A DNA stretch of 45,605 nt from an uncultured Massilia sp. (GTDB lineage: Bacteria > Pseudomonadota > Gammaproteobacteria > Burkholderiales > Burkholderiaceae_D): NCBI GenBank assembly GCA_913778765.1, contig CAJYXO010000282.1, positions 1 through 45,605 of the forward strand, written 5' to 3'. The translations under genes were made by a program, and so were the position numbers. Below, one piece after another: positions 6,938-16,647 of this stretch. The notes beneath the pieces were generated by a model. It searched no databases and was not told the DNA's origin. It was given only the letters and a program-made list of their open reading frames with translations. Every line of letters starts with the position of its first letter. Position 1 is the first letter of the stretch.

Positions 6938-9900
6938 TTACAACCTCTTGCCCCGATAAGCCCATGTATAAAGCGCCGGCAAGATCAGCAGCGTCAGCGC
7001 CGTCGACGACAAAATGCCGCCGATAACAACCGTGGCCAACGGCCGCTGCACCTCGGCGCCGGTACTCGTCGCCAGGGCCATCGGCAGGAAGCCCAGCGAA
7101 GCGACGAGGGCGGTCATCAGGACTGCCCTCAACCGTACCTGCGCGCCCTCACGAATGGCCTGCTCGGGCGCGTAGCCTTGCTCCCGCAGCGAACGCACGA
7201 ACGAGATCATCACCAGCCCGTTCAACACGGCCACACCGGACAGCGCAATGAAGCCGACCGCCGCCGAGATCGACAGCGGCAAACCCCGCAGCCAAAGTGC
7301 CAGCACACCACCAGTCATCGCAAACGGAATGCCGCTGAAGACCAACAGCCCATCCTTGATGCTGTTGAACATCAGGTAAAGCAGGGCGAAGACGATCGCC
7401 AGCGCTGCGGGAATGACCAGGCCCAAGCGCTGGCTGGCCGCCTGCAGGTTCTCGAACTGGCCCCCCAGGTTCAGCCAGACTCCCGCCGGCAGCTTCAGTT
7501 TGCCGAGGCTCGCCTGCAGTTCGCTGACGAAGGAGCCCAAGTCGCGTCCCCGTACGTTGGCCGTGACGACGATCCTGCGTTTGCCGTTCTCGCGGCTGAT
7601 CTTGTTCGCTTCCGGCACAAAGCTCAACGTGGCGATCTCCGACAGTGGAATGCTGACCGCGTGGCCATCCTGCGCAGGCAGCGAGATCGGCAACTGGCGT
7701 AAAGCGTCGATGTCGTTACGCGGCCCTTCCGGCAGCCGCACGGTGATGGCAAAGCGGCGGTCGCCTTCGAACACCATGCCGACGTCGCGGCCGCCAACGA
7801 GCGTTCCGAACGCTTCCTGGACATCGGCCACGTTCAGACCGTAGCGCGCAGCCTTGATGCGATCCACCGACAGCGTCAGCGCCGGCAGTCCTTCGGTCTG
7901 CTCGACCTTGATCTCCGCGGCGCCCCGGACCTTGCCCAGCACCTGGGCGACCTGCTGCGCGGTCGCCATCATGATCTCGGTGTCGTCGCCGAACACCTTG
8001 ACGGCGATATCGCTGCGTACGCCTGAAATGAGTTCGTTGAAGCGAAGCTGGATCGGCTGCGAAAACTCGTAGTTGTTACCCGGGACTTTGTTGGCCGCCT
8101 CGGTGATCGCACTGACGAGCTCCGCATGTGACTTGCGCGGAGCCGGCCATTGGTTCTCAGGACGCAGAATGATGTAGCTGTCCGCGGCATTCGGCGGCAT
8201 CGGGTCTGTCGCCACCTCGGCGGTGCCGACACGCGCGAACATGCGCTCGATCTCGGGGAACTGCTTCAGGAGCGTGGTTTCGAGGTGCTGCTGCATCGCT
8301 ACCGACTGCTGCAGGCTGGCCCCGGGAATCCGCATCGTCAGCACAGCCAGGTCGCCTTCGTTCAGGTTGGGAGCGAACTCGGTACCCAGCCTGGTCGCGA
8401 GCAACCCGGACAGCAGGATGCTCAGGGCCGCGAACGTCAGCGCGACCGGCCGGTTACGCAAGACCCAGTCGAGCAGCGGCCGGTAGAGACCCTTGGCTTT
8501 GTCCATCAGTCTGTTTTCATGCTCGGCCACTTCCTTGCTGACGAAGAGCGCGACCGCGGCCGGCACGAAGGTGACGGACAGGACCATTGCCGCCACGAGT
8601 GCCATCACCACCGTGATTGCCATCGGATGGAACATCTTCCCCTCAATCCCGGACAAGGCGAAGATCGGAAGGTAGACCGTCATGATGATCAGCTGGCCGA
8701 ACAGCAGGGGACGGCGTGCCTCCGCCGCTGCGGCTGCCACTTCGGCGAAGCGCTCCTCGCGGCTCAGGAGCCGGCCGGCTGCGGTCTGGGCCAGGCCAAG
8801 GCGGCGGATACAGTTCTCGACGATGACGACGGCGCCGTCGATGATGATGCCGAAGTCGAGCGCGCCAAGACTCATCAGGTTCGCGCTCACGCCTGCCTTG
8901 ACCATGCCTGTGAAGACCATGAGCATGGACAAAGGAATGATCAGGGCCGTGATCAGGGCGGCTCGCAGGTTGCCGAGGAAGAGGAAGAGGATCGCGATGA
9001 CGAGCAGGGCGCCTTCAACCAGGTTCTTCCGCACGGTGGCGATCGCCTTGTTGACCAGAACCGACCGGTCGTAGACCGCCAGGGCCTGTATACCTGGAGG
9101 AAGCGAACGGTTCACATCCTCCAGCTTGCGGCGTGCTGCTTCGGCGACGGCGCGGCTGTTTTCCCCGATAAGCATGAAGACAGCGCCGAGCACGACCTCC
9201 CGTCCGTTTTCCGTCGCGGCGCCGGTGCGCAGCTCGCGTCCGGGCTCGACATCGGCAACGTCCCGAACCCGGATCGGCGCGCCCTGCACGACGTCGAGCA
9301 CGATGTTGCGGATCTCTTCCAGCGACTTGACCTGGCCCGGGGTGCGCACGACGAACTGTTCCCCGCCGCGCTCGATGTAGCCCGCACCCGCGTTGACGTT
9401 ATTGCGGTCGATCGCATTGACGAGCGTGGCAAGCGACAGGCCGTGGGCCGACAGCTTGACCATGTCGGGCGCGACCTGGTATTCCTTCAGGTAGCCGCCA
9501 ATGGTGTTGACCTCGGTGACGCCGGCGACGCCGCGCAGTTGCGGCGCCACGATCCAGTCCTGAATTTCGCGCAGGTCGGCCGGTGTGTACGGACTCCCGT
9601 CCGGCTTTCGCGCGCCTTCCTTCGCTTCCACTGTCCAGTAGAAGATTTCTCCGAGGCCGGTCGCGGTTGGCCCCATGGACGGCTCCACGTTGGCGGGCAG
9701 CCTCGCTTTCGCTTCCTGCAGCCGTTCGCTCACGAGCTGGCGCGCAAAATAGATGTCCGTGCCTTCCTTGAAGACGACAGTGACCTGGGACAGCCCGTAC
9801 TTGGATAGCGAGCGCGTCTGCTCGAGCCTGGGCAAGCCGTTCATCACGGTCTCGATCGGGAAGGTGATGCGCTGTTCAACTTCGAGTGGCGAATAGCCCG

Positions 9901-10066
9901 GCGCACTCGTGTTGATTTGCACCTGGACATTCGTGATGTCAGGGACGGCGTCGATTGGCAGGCGCTGGTAGCTGTACACCCCCAGGACTGCTAGACAGAA
10001 AACGGCGACGATGATGAGCCAGCGCCGCGCGATGGCAAGTTCGATGAGTTTCTGGAACATGTTCAT
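6938..10066 (-). CDS. czcA: HME-RND heavy-metal efflux pump, CzcA type
   Basis: A 1042-residue inner-membrane RND transporter that exports divalent metal ions from periplasm or cytoplasm using the proton gradient. Two six-helix blocks flank two large periplasmic loops. The fourth helix carries DFGIIIDGAVVIVEN (404-418) with Asp404, Asp410 and Glu417, the proton-relay residues of HME pumps; this HME1-like form suggests Zn/Co/Cd rather than Cu/Ag. It is full length. Six bases separate it from czcB. A TolC-type partner (czcC) and adaptor (czcB) are encoded upstream. Confidence 0.93.
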   Translation of the reverse strand: MNMFQKLIELAIARRWLIIVAVFCLAVLGVYSYQRLPIDAVPDITNVQVQINTSAPGYSPLEVEQRITFPIETVMNGLPRLEQTRSLSKYGLSQVTVVFKEGTDIYFARQLVSERLQEAKARLPANVEPSMGPTATGLGEIFYWTVEAKEGARKPDGSPYTPADLREIQDWIVAPQLRGVAGVTEVNTIGGYLKEYQVAPDMVKLSAHGLSLATLVNAIDRNNVNAGAGYIERGGEQFVVRTPGQVKSLEEIRNIVLDVVQGAPIRVRDVADVEPGRELRTGAATENGREVVLGAVFMLIGENSRAVAEAARRKLEDVNRSLPPGIQALAVYDRSVLVNKAIATVRKNLVEGALLVIAILFLFLGNLRAALITALIIPLSMLMVFTGMVKAGVSANLMSLGALDFGIIIDGAVVIVENCIRRLGLAQTAAGRLLSREERFAEVAAAAAEARRPLLFGQLIIMTVYLPIFALSGIEGKMFHPMAITVVMALVAAMVLSVTFVPAAVALFVSKEVAEHENRLMDKAKGLYRPLLDWVLRNRPVALTFAALSILLSGLLATRLGTEFAPNLNEGDLAVLTMRIPGASLQQSVAMQQHLETTLLKQFPEIERMFARVGTAEVATDPMPPNAADSYIILRPENQWPAPRKSHAELVSAITEAANKVPGNNYEFSQPIQLRFNELISGVRSDIAVKVFGDDTEIMMATAQQVAQVLGKVRGAAEIKVEQTEGLPALTLSVDRIKAARYGLNVADVQEAFGTLVGGRDVGMVFEGDRRFAITVRLPEGPRNDIDALRQLPISLPAQDGHAVSIPLSEIATLSFVPEANKISRENGKRRIVVTANVRGRDLGSFVSELQASLGKLKLPAGVWLNLGGQFENLQAASQRLGLVIPAALAIVFALLYLMFNSIKDGLLVFSGIPFAMTGGVLALWLRGLPLSISAAVGFIALSGVAVLNGLVMISFVRSLREQGYAPEQAIREGAQVRLRAVLMTALVASLGFLPMALATSTGAEVQRPLATVVIGGILSSTALTLLILPALYTWAYRGKRL

Positions 10067-10071
10067 CCCGC

Positions 10072-11292
10072 TCAGTCGTCGTGCTCGGCTTCCGCCTTGC
10101 CAAGGTCGGCTTTCAGAAGGAAGCTGCCGCCGGCCGCATAGATGGTCCCAGCATTCAACCCTTTCACGATCTCGGTGCGCTTGCCATCGGAACGTCCGAT
10201 CGTGACGTTCTGGGCCCGGAATCCGGTTTCAGTCCGTACGAACACGACATTGTGCTCATGGATGGTCTGGATGGCATCGCTGGCAACCGTCACCGGGACG
10301 TTTGCCTGCGGGCCCATCAGGTCGACCGTGGCCAGCATGCCCGGACGGAGCCGCAGTTCCGGATTCGGAAGCGTGATCCTGGCCGTGGCCATGCGCGTAG
10401 CTTCTCCGAGGACGGGGCCGACGAACGATACCGTGCCATTGAGCTCATGCGGCAAAGTGTTGACGCTGATCTTCGCGGGCATGCCCGTACCGATCTGCCC
10501 CAGGCTATCAGCGGGAACGGCTGCCTCGATCCATACATGGGATAAATCCGCGACTGTGAGCAGCGGCTTGGTCGCATCGACGGCTTGGCCGGCGACGGCT
10601 GGCTTCTCGACCACCACCCCATCCAGCGGAGCGCGAACGGTCACGATGCTCGACACGCCATCGCTGCCTGCAATGCCCAGGGCACTCAACCGCTGGCGTG
10701 CCGCCTGCGCGGCGATCTCGGCTTCCCTCAAAGCCGATACCGCGGCATCAAAATCTTGGCGCGCGGAGATGTGTTCTTCCCAAAGTGTCTTCTCGCGATG
10801 GTAGGTTGTTCTCGCCAGGTTCACGCGCTGCTGCGCGCTACTCAGGTCAGCCCGCCATTGAGCTACCGTGGGACTCTGGATGGTAACGAGCGCTTGCCCC
10901 TTTTTGACAGCGGCGCCGGGCGACACCAACACCGACTGGATGAGGCCTTCTGAAGGAGCGGCAATTGCAACGGTCCGCTCGGCGTTCACCTTGATTTGTG
11001 CAGGCAGGTGCAGCCGTTCCTGGATCATGGATGGCTTGGCGGTGTCCAGAGCGATCCCGTTGGTTTTGATTTGCGCCTCGGTCATCGCGATCATGCCATC
11101 CTTGGCAACATTGGCCGACCCTTCGTTCTCTTCGGCATGCCGGTCGTCATGACCATGGGAGTCCTGGTGGCTTGCATGCTCCTCGCTGCCTTGTGCGGCC
11201 GGCGAAGACGGTTGCCGCCACAGCATCAGGGTCGCAAGGATTACGGCGATCACGCACATCAGCGCGATCGACAATTTTTGTTTCTTCGTCAT
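10072..11292 (-). CDS. czcB: Periplasmic adaptor of the Czc pump
   Basis: A 406-residue membrane-fusion protein joining CzcA to the outer-membrane channel. An N-terminal anchor (LSIALMCVIAVILATLML) is followed by a His/Asp-rich stretch HASHQDSHGHDDRH, a plausible metal-capture site. Then come the lipoyl halves (VLVSPGAAVKKGQALVTIQSP and VRAPLDGVVVEKPAVAGQAV), an alpha hairpin and the beta-barrel. I chose the ATG at 11292 over a TTG at 11304 that overlaps the czcC stop. Same operon as czcC and czcA. Confidence 0.9.
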   Translation of the reverse strand: MTKKQKLSIALMCVIAVILATLMLWRQPSSPAAQGSEEHASHQDSHGHDDRHAEENEGSANVAKDGMIAMTEAQIKTNGIALDTAKPSMIQERLHLPAQIKVNAERTVAIAAPSEGLIQSVLVSPGAAVKKGQALVTIQSPTVAQWRADLSSAQQRVNLARTTYHREKTLWEEHISARQDFDAAVSALREAEIAAQAARQRLSALGIAGSDGVSSIVTVRAPLDGVVVEKPAVAGQAVDATKPLLTVADLSHVWIEAAVPADSLGQIGTGMPAKISVNTLPHELNGTVSFVGPVLGEATRMATARITLPNPELRLRPGMLATVDLMGPQANVPVTVASDAIQTIHEHNVVFVRTETGFRAQNVTIGRSDGKRTEIVKGLNAGTIYAAGGSFLLKADLGKAEAEHDD

Positions 11293-11300
11293 TTTGTATC

Positions 11301-12551
11301 TCAATTATTAGGTTCGGCAGGGCCCGAAATGCGCTCGATGTCGGCAAATGCCCGCCAAGTTTCGAGCGTGCTGTTCCACTGGCGTGACTGGGCCTGGAAC
11401 CAGGTGCGCTGCGCGTCGAGAACATCGAGAAAGGAGAACTTGCCGTACTCGAAGCCCTTCAGCGTCAGCTCGTATGCGGACCTGGCATTGGGGACGACGT
11501 CCTGCCGCAGCAGCGCGGCTTCGTTCCTGGCTACTTCGTAGCGGGTATAGGCGGTGGCAAGCTCCGATGAGGTGCTGATCTCGGTGGCTGCCAGTTCGTC
11601 CCTGGCTTTGTCGGTTCGCCGCATTGCAGCCCGAAGCGCGTCCGAGTTGCGGTTGAACAGCGGAAGCGGCACGGACAGTCCGAGGACAGTCTGGCGACGT
11701 CCGACCTGATCGTCGCGCTGGGTGCCGACGGAAAGGGTGAGATCCGGGATACGCGCTGCGCGCTCCACGTTCACCTGGGCTTCCTGAGCCGAGAGCTGGC
11801 CGCGGGCGCGCTGAATGGATGCGGTGTTCCTGGCCTGAACCTGAAGCGCCGTGAGAGGGCTGATTTCCGGGAGCAGGTCGGGCTGGTCCGTGAGATTGAA
11901 GGCATCGGCCGGTTGGCCGATCAATGCGGCCAGCTTCGTTCTGGCGATGGCAAGCGCCGCGGCAGCCTGGTTCAGCTCGGTGGATGCGTCGACGGCAGCC
12001 AGACGGGCCTTGGTTTCGTCGATTGGAGAAACCTTCCCGGCTGCGACACGCTTGCTCGCCACTTCGACGCTCTTGCGGGCGAGTTCGGTCAGGGCGTGTG
12101 CAAGCTCCTGCCTTCGTTGTGCAACGACGACTTCATAGAAGCTGGCGATGACGTCGGAACGAATATCCTGGCGCCGTGCCATGAGTTCGCTGTTTGCGAG
12201 GCCGACTGCACCTTGCGCGGCCGCGACGCGGGCTCCGCGTTTGCCGCCAAGTTCTATCGGCTGGTTGATCTGGACGGTGGTCGTTCTCGTTCCAGCCTGC
12301 TGGCCCTCGCGGAGATACTGCAGCTCGGGATTGGGAAAGCGGTTCGCCTGGTCGACTGACGCTTCGGTGGCAGCTACCTCATGGGCTGCGGCGCGTAGCC
12401 CGGGCTGGGCGAGAGCCAACTGGATCGCAGTCCGTAAATCGATGGGTGCGGTGCCTGGCGTCGTACCGCGCAATGGTTCGGCTGCGCCGCAGTGCCACGC
12501 CAATGCGGATAGGACGACCAGCACCGATAGTCGTTTGGATAGGGTGTGCAT
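11301..12551 (-). CDS. czcC: Outer-membrane factor of the Czc pump
   Basis: A 416-residue TolC-family protein forming the outer-membrane exit duct. It has a signal peptide (LSVLVVLSALAWHCGAA) and two tandem OEP repeats of long helices, with the typical EGQQAGTRTTTVQINQPIELGGKRGAR stretch split across about residues 86-112. An AGGAG site lies six to seven bases before the ATG. It follows the czcI-like gene by 75 bases. Confidence 0.9.
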   Translation of the reverse strand: MHTLSKRLSVLVVLSALAWHCGAAEPLRGTTPGTAPIDLRTAIQLALAQPGLRAAAHEVAATEASVDQANRFPNPELQYLREGQQAGTRTTTVQINQPIELGGKRGARVAAAQGAVGLANSELMARRQDIRSDVIASFYEVVVAQRRQELAHALTELARKSVEVASKRVAAGKVSPIDETKARLAAVDASTELNQAAAALAIARTKLAALIGQPADAFNLTDQPDLLPEISPLTALQVQARNTASIQRARGQLSAQEAQVNVERAARIPDLTLSVGTQRDDQVGRRQTVLGLSVPLPLFNRNSDALRAAMRRTDKARDELAATEISTSSELATAYTRYEVARNEAALLRQDVVPNARSAYELTLKGFEYGKFSFLDVLDAQRTWFQAQSRQWNSTLETWRAFADIERISGPAEPNN

Positions 12552-12626
12552 TCGTGCTCCTGAAAATGGTCGAATCAGGCGCGCGGGGTTGCGAGCCGCC
12601 GGCTCGCTTACTTGGAGGTCCGCGCG

Positions 12627-12983
12627 CTAACTTGCGGCGGCAAACCACTTGGGCCGTTCGAGGCGGGCCGTTGGTGGCGATGTCAGAAGTGGAGGAATGA
12701 ATGCGATGCTAAACGTCGGGCGACGTTCAGCCGGCACCACGACAGAGTCAGCGGGAAGGTAGTGGCTATGCCCGAACGTACAGGCCGGGCAGTGAGGATC
12801 CACCAGGGCCGATAAGCCGTCGTCGGCCAGGAAGACGGGTTCGTTGACGGATATGCCCGATTCTTGATCGGCGCTGTGATGGGTCACGCCAGCGGGCGTC
12901 GTCACGCAGCACTTGTCCGCCACTGCCAGGGCAACCTGGAATGGATAGACCAGCAGCAGAATGATGAGTACCCAGCGGCGCAT
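12627..12983 (-). CDS. CzcI-like periplasmic Cys/His-rich protein
   Basis: A 118-residue exported protein: an N-terminal signal (MRRWVLIILLLVYPFQVALA), then VADKCCVTT, a His-Cys cluster DPHCPACTFGHSHYLP (about 62-77) and a proline-rich tail. Size, position in front of czcC and the Cys/His cluster match CzcI-type proteins that regulate or feed Czc pumps; the exact role is uncertain. It lies four bases after the CDF gene, so it is probably co-transcribed. Confidence 0.75.
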   Translation of the reverse strand: MRRWVLIILLLVYPFQVALAVADKCCVTTPAGVTHHSADQESGISVNEPVFLADDGLSALVDPHCPACTFGHSHYLPADSVVVPAERRPTFSIAFIPPLLTSPPTARLERPKWFAAAS

Positions 12984-12987
12984 GTGA

Positions 12988-13620
12988 TCAGGAAGTTAAA
13001 GTGCTCAGGCTGCGCATTTCTGAACGGGCGCGACCGATAATGTCGCGTGCTGCGGAAAGCCCAAGGAACGCCATGATACTTGCTACAGCGATATCGGGCC
13101 AGCCTGCCTTCGTGCCGAACACCCCAATGGCGGCGAGCAGCACAGCCAGGTTGGCTATCATGTCGTTGCGGGTGCAGAGCCACACGGAACGCATGTTCGC
13201 GTCACCATTGCGGAAGGCGTACAGTAACAACGCGACCAGGCCGTTTGCTGCGAAGGCGACGATGCTGATCGCACCCATCGTTTCCGCTTCCGGCACGTGG
13301 CTGCCCAGGCCAATCCACAATGCTCGGGCCAGCACGAGTACCCCGAATGCGCCCATGACGACGCCTTTGGCATAGGCGGCGCGCGATCGCCAGATGGTAG
13401 CCATCCCCAGCACGAACAACGACACGGCGTAGTTACCGGCGTCGCCGAGGAAGTCGGCGGAATCGGCCAGCAGGGAAACCGAACCAGCCTTCATGCTGCT
13501 GACAAGCTCGACACCAAACATCAGAGCGTTGATGAGCAGTGCCACCCAAAGAACCTTGCGATAGCGGTTATCTGGCGGCGACGGTTGGGAACTGCATGAG
13601 CCTGAACAGCAAGACGACAT
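12988..13620 (-). CDS. Short cation diffusion facilitator (metal exporter)
   Basis: A 210-residue inner-membrane protein with six predicted helices of the CDF type and almost no cytoplasmic C-terminal domain (full CDFs are about 300). The N-terminus has a Cys cluster (SSCCSGSCSS), likely a metal ligand. Helix 2 carries SLLADSADFLGDAGNY with the metal-site aspartates and helix 5 has CTRNDMIANL. I start at the ATG at 13620 with GAGG upstream; the longer frame runs into the regulator gene. The CadR-type promoter just upstream predicts induction by Cd, Pb or Zn. Confidence 0.88.
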   Translation of the reverse strand: MSSCCSGSCSSQPSPPDNRYRKVLWVALLINALMFGVELVSSMKAGSVSLLADSADFLGDAGNYAVSLFVLGMATIWRSRAAYAKGVVMGAFGVLVLARALWIGLGSHVPEAETMGAISIVAFAANGLVALLLYAFRNGDANMRSVWLCTRNDMIANLAVLLAAIGVFGTKAGWPDIAVASIMAFLGLSAARDIIGRARSEMRSLSTLTS

Positions 13621-13645
13621 AGGAACCTCTACGAGTAATAGTCGT

Positions 13646-13676
13646 ATTAGAATCCCTGTAGCTACTACAAGGTCAA
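13646..13676 (-). promoter_or_regulatory. MerR/CadR-type promoter-operator
   Basis: Read on the minus strand: -35 TTGACC (13676-13671), a 19-base spacer, -10 TCTAAT (13651-13646). The overlong 19-base spacer is the signature of MerR-family promoters. Inside it sits a dyad with arms CCTTGTAG and CTACAGGG (seven of eight pairs), close to the known CadR/PbrR box. It drives the CDF gene; the divergent regulator gene starts 14 bases away. Confidence 0.9.
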
Positions 13677-13689
13677 GCAGGAGAAGCGA

Positions 13690-14121
13690 ATGAACATGCG
13701 AATTGGTGAGCTGGGGAAGCTGACAGGGTGCCAGCCGGAGACGATCCGGTTCTATGAGCAGAAGGGGCTGTTGCCGCCCCCAGTCCGGTCGGATGCAAAC
13801 TACCGGCTGTACGACGCCGCTCACGCGGAACGTTTGCACTTCATCCGTCGCTGCCGTGCATTGGGGATGTCGCTGGACGAAGTGCAGATCCTGCTCGATT
13901 TTCACGACCAGCCGGAGCGGCCTTGCGGTGGGGTGAACGAGCTGGTCGAACAGCACCTTGATCAGGTTGACCGGCAGATTGCTGAGCTAACTACGCTGCG
14001 TACCGAACTTTCACAGCTGCGGGCGAAATGCGGCTCGACACGCCCCGCGGCTTCTTGCGAGATACTGAAGCAGCTTAGTGAACCGGCCGCGGTTCCAGAA
14101 ACCGCTGATTCGTCGAGGTGA
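13690..14121 (+). CDS. cadR: CadR/PbrR-type MerR regulator
   Basis: A 143-residue MerR-family activator. The winged helix (IGELGKLTGCQPETIRFYEQ, 5-24) binds DNA, a long dimerisation helix follows, and Cys79 (RPCGGVNELVEQH), Cys114 and Cys123 (KCGSTRPAASC) form the thiolate metal site typical of Cd/Pb sensors. The C-terminal tail lacks a His-rich extension. Metal binding should untwist the promoter in the divergent intergenic region and switch on the CDF-czc genes. AGGAGAA precedes the ATG. Confidence 0.92.
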   Translation: MNMRIGELGKLTGCQPETIRFYEQKGLLPPPVRSDANYRLYDAAHAERLHFIRRCRALGMSLDEVQILLDFHDQPERPCGGVNELVEQHLDQVDRQIAELTTLRTELSQLRAKCGSTRPAASCEILKQLSEPAAVPETADSSR

Positions 14122-14132
14122 GCGCAGTATGG

Positions 14133-14849
14133 TCAAATTCGGCTGATCTGCCGATCGATCGCCTTCTTCGCCCGTTCATTACGCTCGCTGTAGCGGTCCG
14201 TCAGGTAATCAGTGCGCCCACGCATCAGCAGCGTAATCTTGAAGAGCTCTTCCATCACGTCGACGACCCGGTCATAGTAGGCCGAAGGCCGCATGCGCCC
14301 CTCGTCGTCGAACTCCTTGTAGGCCATTGGCACAGACGACTGGTTCGGAATGGTGAACATGCGCATCCAGCGCCCCAGCAGGCGCAGGGTGTTCACTACG
14401 TTGAACGACTGCGAACCGCCGCAGACCTGCATCACTGCCAGCGTGCGTCCCTGACTGGGCCGGATCGCGCCCATCTCCAGCGGAATCCAGTCGATCTGGT
14501 TCTTCATCACCGCCGTGATGGCGCCATGGCGCTCCGGGCTGCACCAGACCTGTCCTTCGGACCACAGGCAGAGCTCGCGCAGCTCGACCACCTTCGGGTG
14601 CGTCTCGGGCACGCTACCAACCATCGGCAGTTCCGTCGGGTCGAAGATTTTCACTTCGGCGCCGAAGTGCTCCAGGATGCGTCCCGCCTCCTCGGTGAGG
14701 AAGCGGCTGAAGGAGCGCTCGCGCAACGAGCCGTACAGCATCAGGATGCGCGGCGGATGACTCAGGTCGCCTACGGGTTCGAGCGTCTCGATGGTCGGCT
14801 GGTCCAGCAGCTCAGGCTTGATGTTTGGAAGATTCGAAATGTCGGTCAT
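14133..14849 (-). CDS. arsH: Organoarsenical oxidase ArsH
   Basis: A 238-residue NADPH-dependent FMN reductase that oxidises trivalent methylated and aromatic arsenicals to less toxic forms. The flavodoxin-like fold shows the phosphate-loop [10 protein letters not shown] (about 40-49), [20 protein letters not shown] in the middle and [16 protein letters not shown]. It is the last gene of the ars operon; its ATG overlaps the preceding stop in an ATGA junction, so the two are translationally coupled. The product matches the family's usual length. Confidence 0.93.
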   Translation of the reverse strand: MTDISNLPNIKPELLDQPTIETLEPVGDLSHPPRILMLYGSLRERSFSRFLTEEAGRILEHFGAEVKIFDPTELPMVGSVPETHPKVVELRELCLWSEGQVWCSPERHGAITAVMKNQIDWIPLEMGAIRPSQGRTLAVMQVCGGSQSFNVVNTLRLLGRWMRMFTIPNQSSVPMAYKEFDDEGRMRPSAYYDRVVDVMEELFKITLLMRGRTDYLTDRYSERNERAKKAIDRQISRI

Positions 14850-15268
14850 TTGATTCGTTTTCCTTCTGCGTCGACAACAGGTTCACCGTCCTCTTTCGTA
14901 AAGGCCCCGCTCTGCGGTACGGGCAGGATATCCAGCACGACCTCGGACGGGCGGCACAGCCGCACGCCGGCCGGCGTGACCACGAATGGGCGATTGATCA
15001 GGATTGGGTGTGCAAGCATGGCATCAATCAACTGCTCATCCGTGGTCGCTGGATTGTCCAGGCCCAGCTCGAGGTAAGGCGTGCCTTTCTCGCGCACTGC
15101 GCCAGGCACCGACAGGCCAGCTCGCTGGATCAGATCGACTAGCGTGGCGCGGTCCGGCGGTTGCTTCAGGTATTCGATGACGGTCGGTTCGATACCGGCA
15201 TTGCGGATCAGCCCGAGCGTATTGCGCGACGTGCCGCACTCGGGGTTGTGGTAGATCGTGACTTCCAT
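14846..15268 (-). CDS. arsC: Glutaredoxin-dependent arsenate reductase
   Basis: A 140-residue ArsC of the R773 type that reduces arsenate to arsenite using glutathione and glutaredoxin. The active Cys11 lies in [11 protein letters not shown]; the conserved arginines occur in [19 protein letters not shown]. This is the third arsenate reductase in the cluster and belongs to a different fold from the two phosphatase-type enzymes upstream. It lies 13 bases after arsB and overlaps arsH. Confidence 0.93.
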   Translation of the reverse strand: MEVTIYHNPECGTSRNTLGLIRNAGIEPTVIEYLKQPPDRATLVDLIQRAGLSVPGAVREKGTPYLELGLDNPATTDEQLIDAMLAHPILINRPFVVTPAGVRLCRPSEVVLDILPVPQSGAFTKEDGEPVVDAEGKRIK

Positions 15269-15281
15269 ATTGGGTCCTTTC

Positions 15282-16562
15282 TTAGCTCAGGCGCACGGCC
15301 AGTGCGCTCAGGGTCACCAGGAGAATCGGCAGCGTGAGCAGGATACCAATTCGGAAGTAGTAGCCCCAGGAGATCTGGATGTTCTTGGCCGACAGCACAT
15401 GCAACCACAACAGGGTGGCCAGGCTGCCGATCGGCGTGATCTTCGGCCCCAGGTCGGCGCCGATGACGTTCGCGTACACCATCGCTTCACGGACCACGCC
15501 TTGGGCCGAGGTGGCGTCGATGGCCAGGGCGCCGACCAGCACGGTCGGCATATTGTTCATGATGGACGACAGGATGGCCGTGATGAAGCCCGTGCCCAAT
15601 GCGGCGCCCCAGATGCCGTGCTCGGCGCAGCGGTTGAGCAAGGCCGTCAGGTAATCGGTCAGGCCGGCGTTGCGCAGGCCGTAGACCACCAGGTACATGC
15701 CCAGCGAGAACACAACCACCTGCCACGGCGCCCCGCGCAGCACTTCCCGGGTCGAGATCCGGTGGCCGCGTGCCGCGACCGCGAGCAGGAGCACGGCGCC
15801 CACCGCGGCGACGGCGCTGATCGGGATGCCGACTTCGTCGAGCCAGAAGAAGCCGACGAGCAGCATGGCCAGTACCCACCAGCCGGTCAGGAAGGTGGCC
15901 CGGTCATGGATCGCTTCCTCCGGCCGCTTGAGCTGTGCCAGGTCGTAGTCGGCAGGGATGTCCTTCTTGAAGAACCAGACCAGCGCAGTCAGCGTGGCGG
16001 CCACTGACACCAGGTTCACCGGCACCATCACCGCGGCGTAGCGCGCGAAGCCAATGTTGAAATAGTCGGCCGAGACGATGTTGACGAGGTTCGACACGAC
16101 CAGCGGTAGGCTGGCGGTATCGGCGATGAAGCCGGCCGCCATCACGAAGGCGAGCGTCGCCTTGGGCGAGAAACGCAGGGCCACCAGCATGGCGATGACG
16201 ATGGGCGTCAGGATCAGCGCGGCGCCGTCATTGGCGAACAGCGCTGCCACTGCGGCGCCGAGAAGGACCAGCATCACGAACAGGCGCCGGCCGTTACCAC
16301 CACCCCAGCGCGCGAAGTGCAGTGCGGCCCACTCGAAGAAGCCAGCCTTGTCGAGCAGCAGGCTGATGATAATCACGGCGACGAAGGCGCCGGTGGCGTT
16401 CCAGACGATGTGCCAGACGATCGGGATGTCGCTGACGTGGATGACGCCGGCGAGCAGGGCGACAATGGCGCCGGCCGATGCGCTCCAGCCGATACCCAGC
16501 CCACGCGGCTGCCAGATGACGAAAGTAAGGGTGGCCAGGAAAATGAGAAAAGCGGTAAGCAC
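15282..16562 (-). CDS. arsB: Arsenite efflux pump ArsB
   Basis: A 426-residue inner-membrane arsenite/proton antiporter with about twelve helices, close to the 429 residues of classic ArsB. Typical parts are [25 protein letters not shown] sequence near residue 70 and [19 protein letters not shown] near 110, plus [16 protein letters not shown] in the second half. It starts with GTG at 16562. It lies 85 bases after the LMW-type arsC and 13 before the glutaredoxin-type arsC. Confidence 0.94.
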   Translation of the reverse strand: MLTAFLIFLATLTFVIWQPRGLGIGWSASAGAIVALLAGVIHVSDIPIVWHIVWNATGAFVAVIIISLLLDKAGFFEWAALHFARWGGGNGRRLFVMLVLLGAAVAALFANDGAALILTPIVIAMLVALRFSPKATLAFVMAAGFIADTASLPLVVSNLVNIVSADYFNIGFARYAAVMVPVNLVSVAATLTALVWFFKKDIPADYDLAQLKRPEEAIHDRATFLTGWWVLAMLLVGFFWLDEVGIPISAVAAVGAVLLLAVAARGHRISTREVLRGAPWQVVVFSLGMYLVVYGLRNAGLTDYLTALLNRCAEHGIWGAALGTGFITAILSSIMNNMPTVLVGALAIDATSAQGVVREAMVYANVIGADLGPKITPIGSLATLLWLHVLSAKNIQISWGYYFRIGILLTLPILLVTLSALAVRLS

Positions 16563-16647
16563 GAAAATCCTTCAGGCTGTCGTGGCCAGGGGCTCACGAA
16601 AAAGGCCGGGTTCAATGCCCGGCCGTCGATGGGAATGTGGCGATAGG

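Noticed and set aside
8150..9808. A plus-strand frame of about 550 codons opposite czcA
   Set aside because: The product is an Arg/His/Asp/Gln-rich string without any recognised domain, and it is opposite a conserved RND pump.
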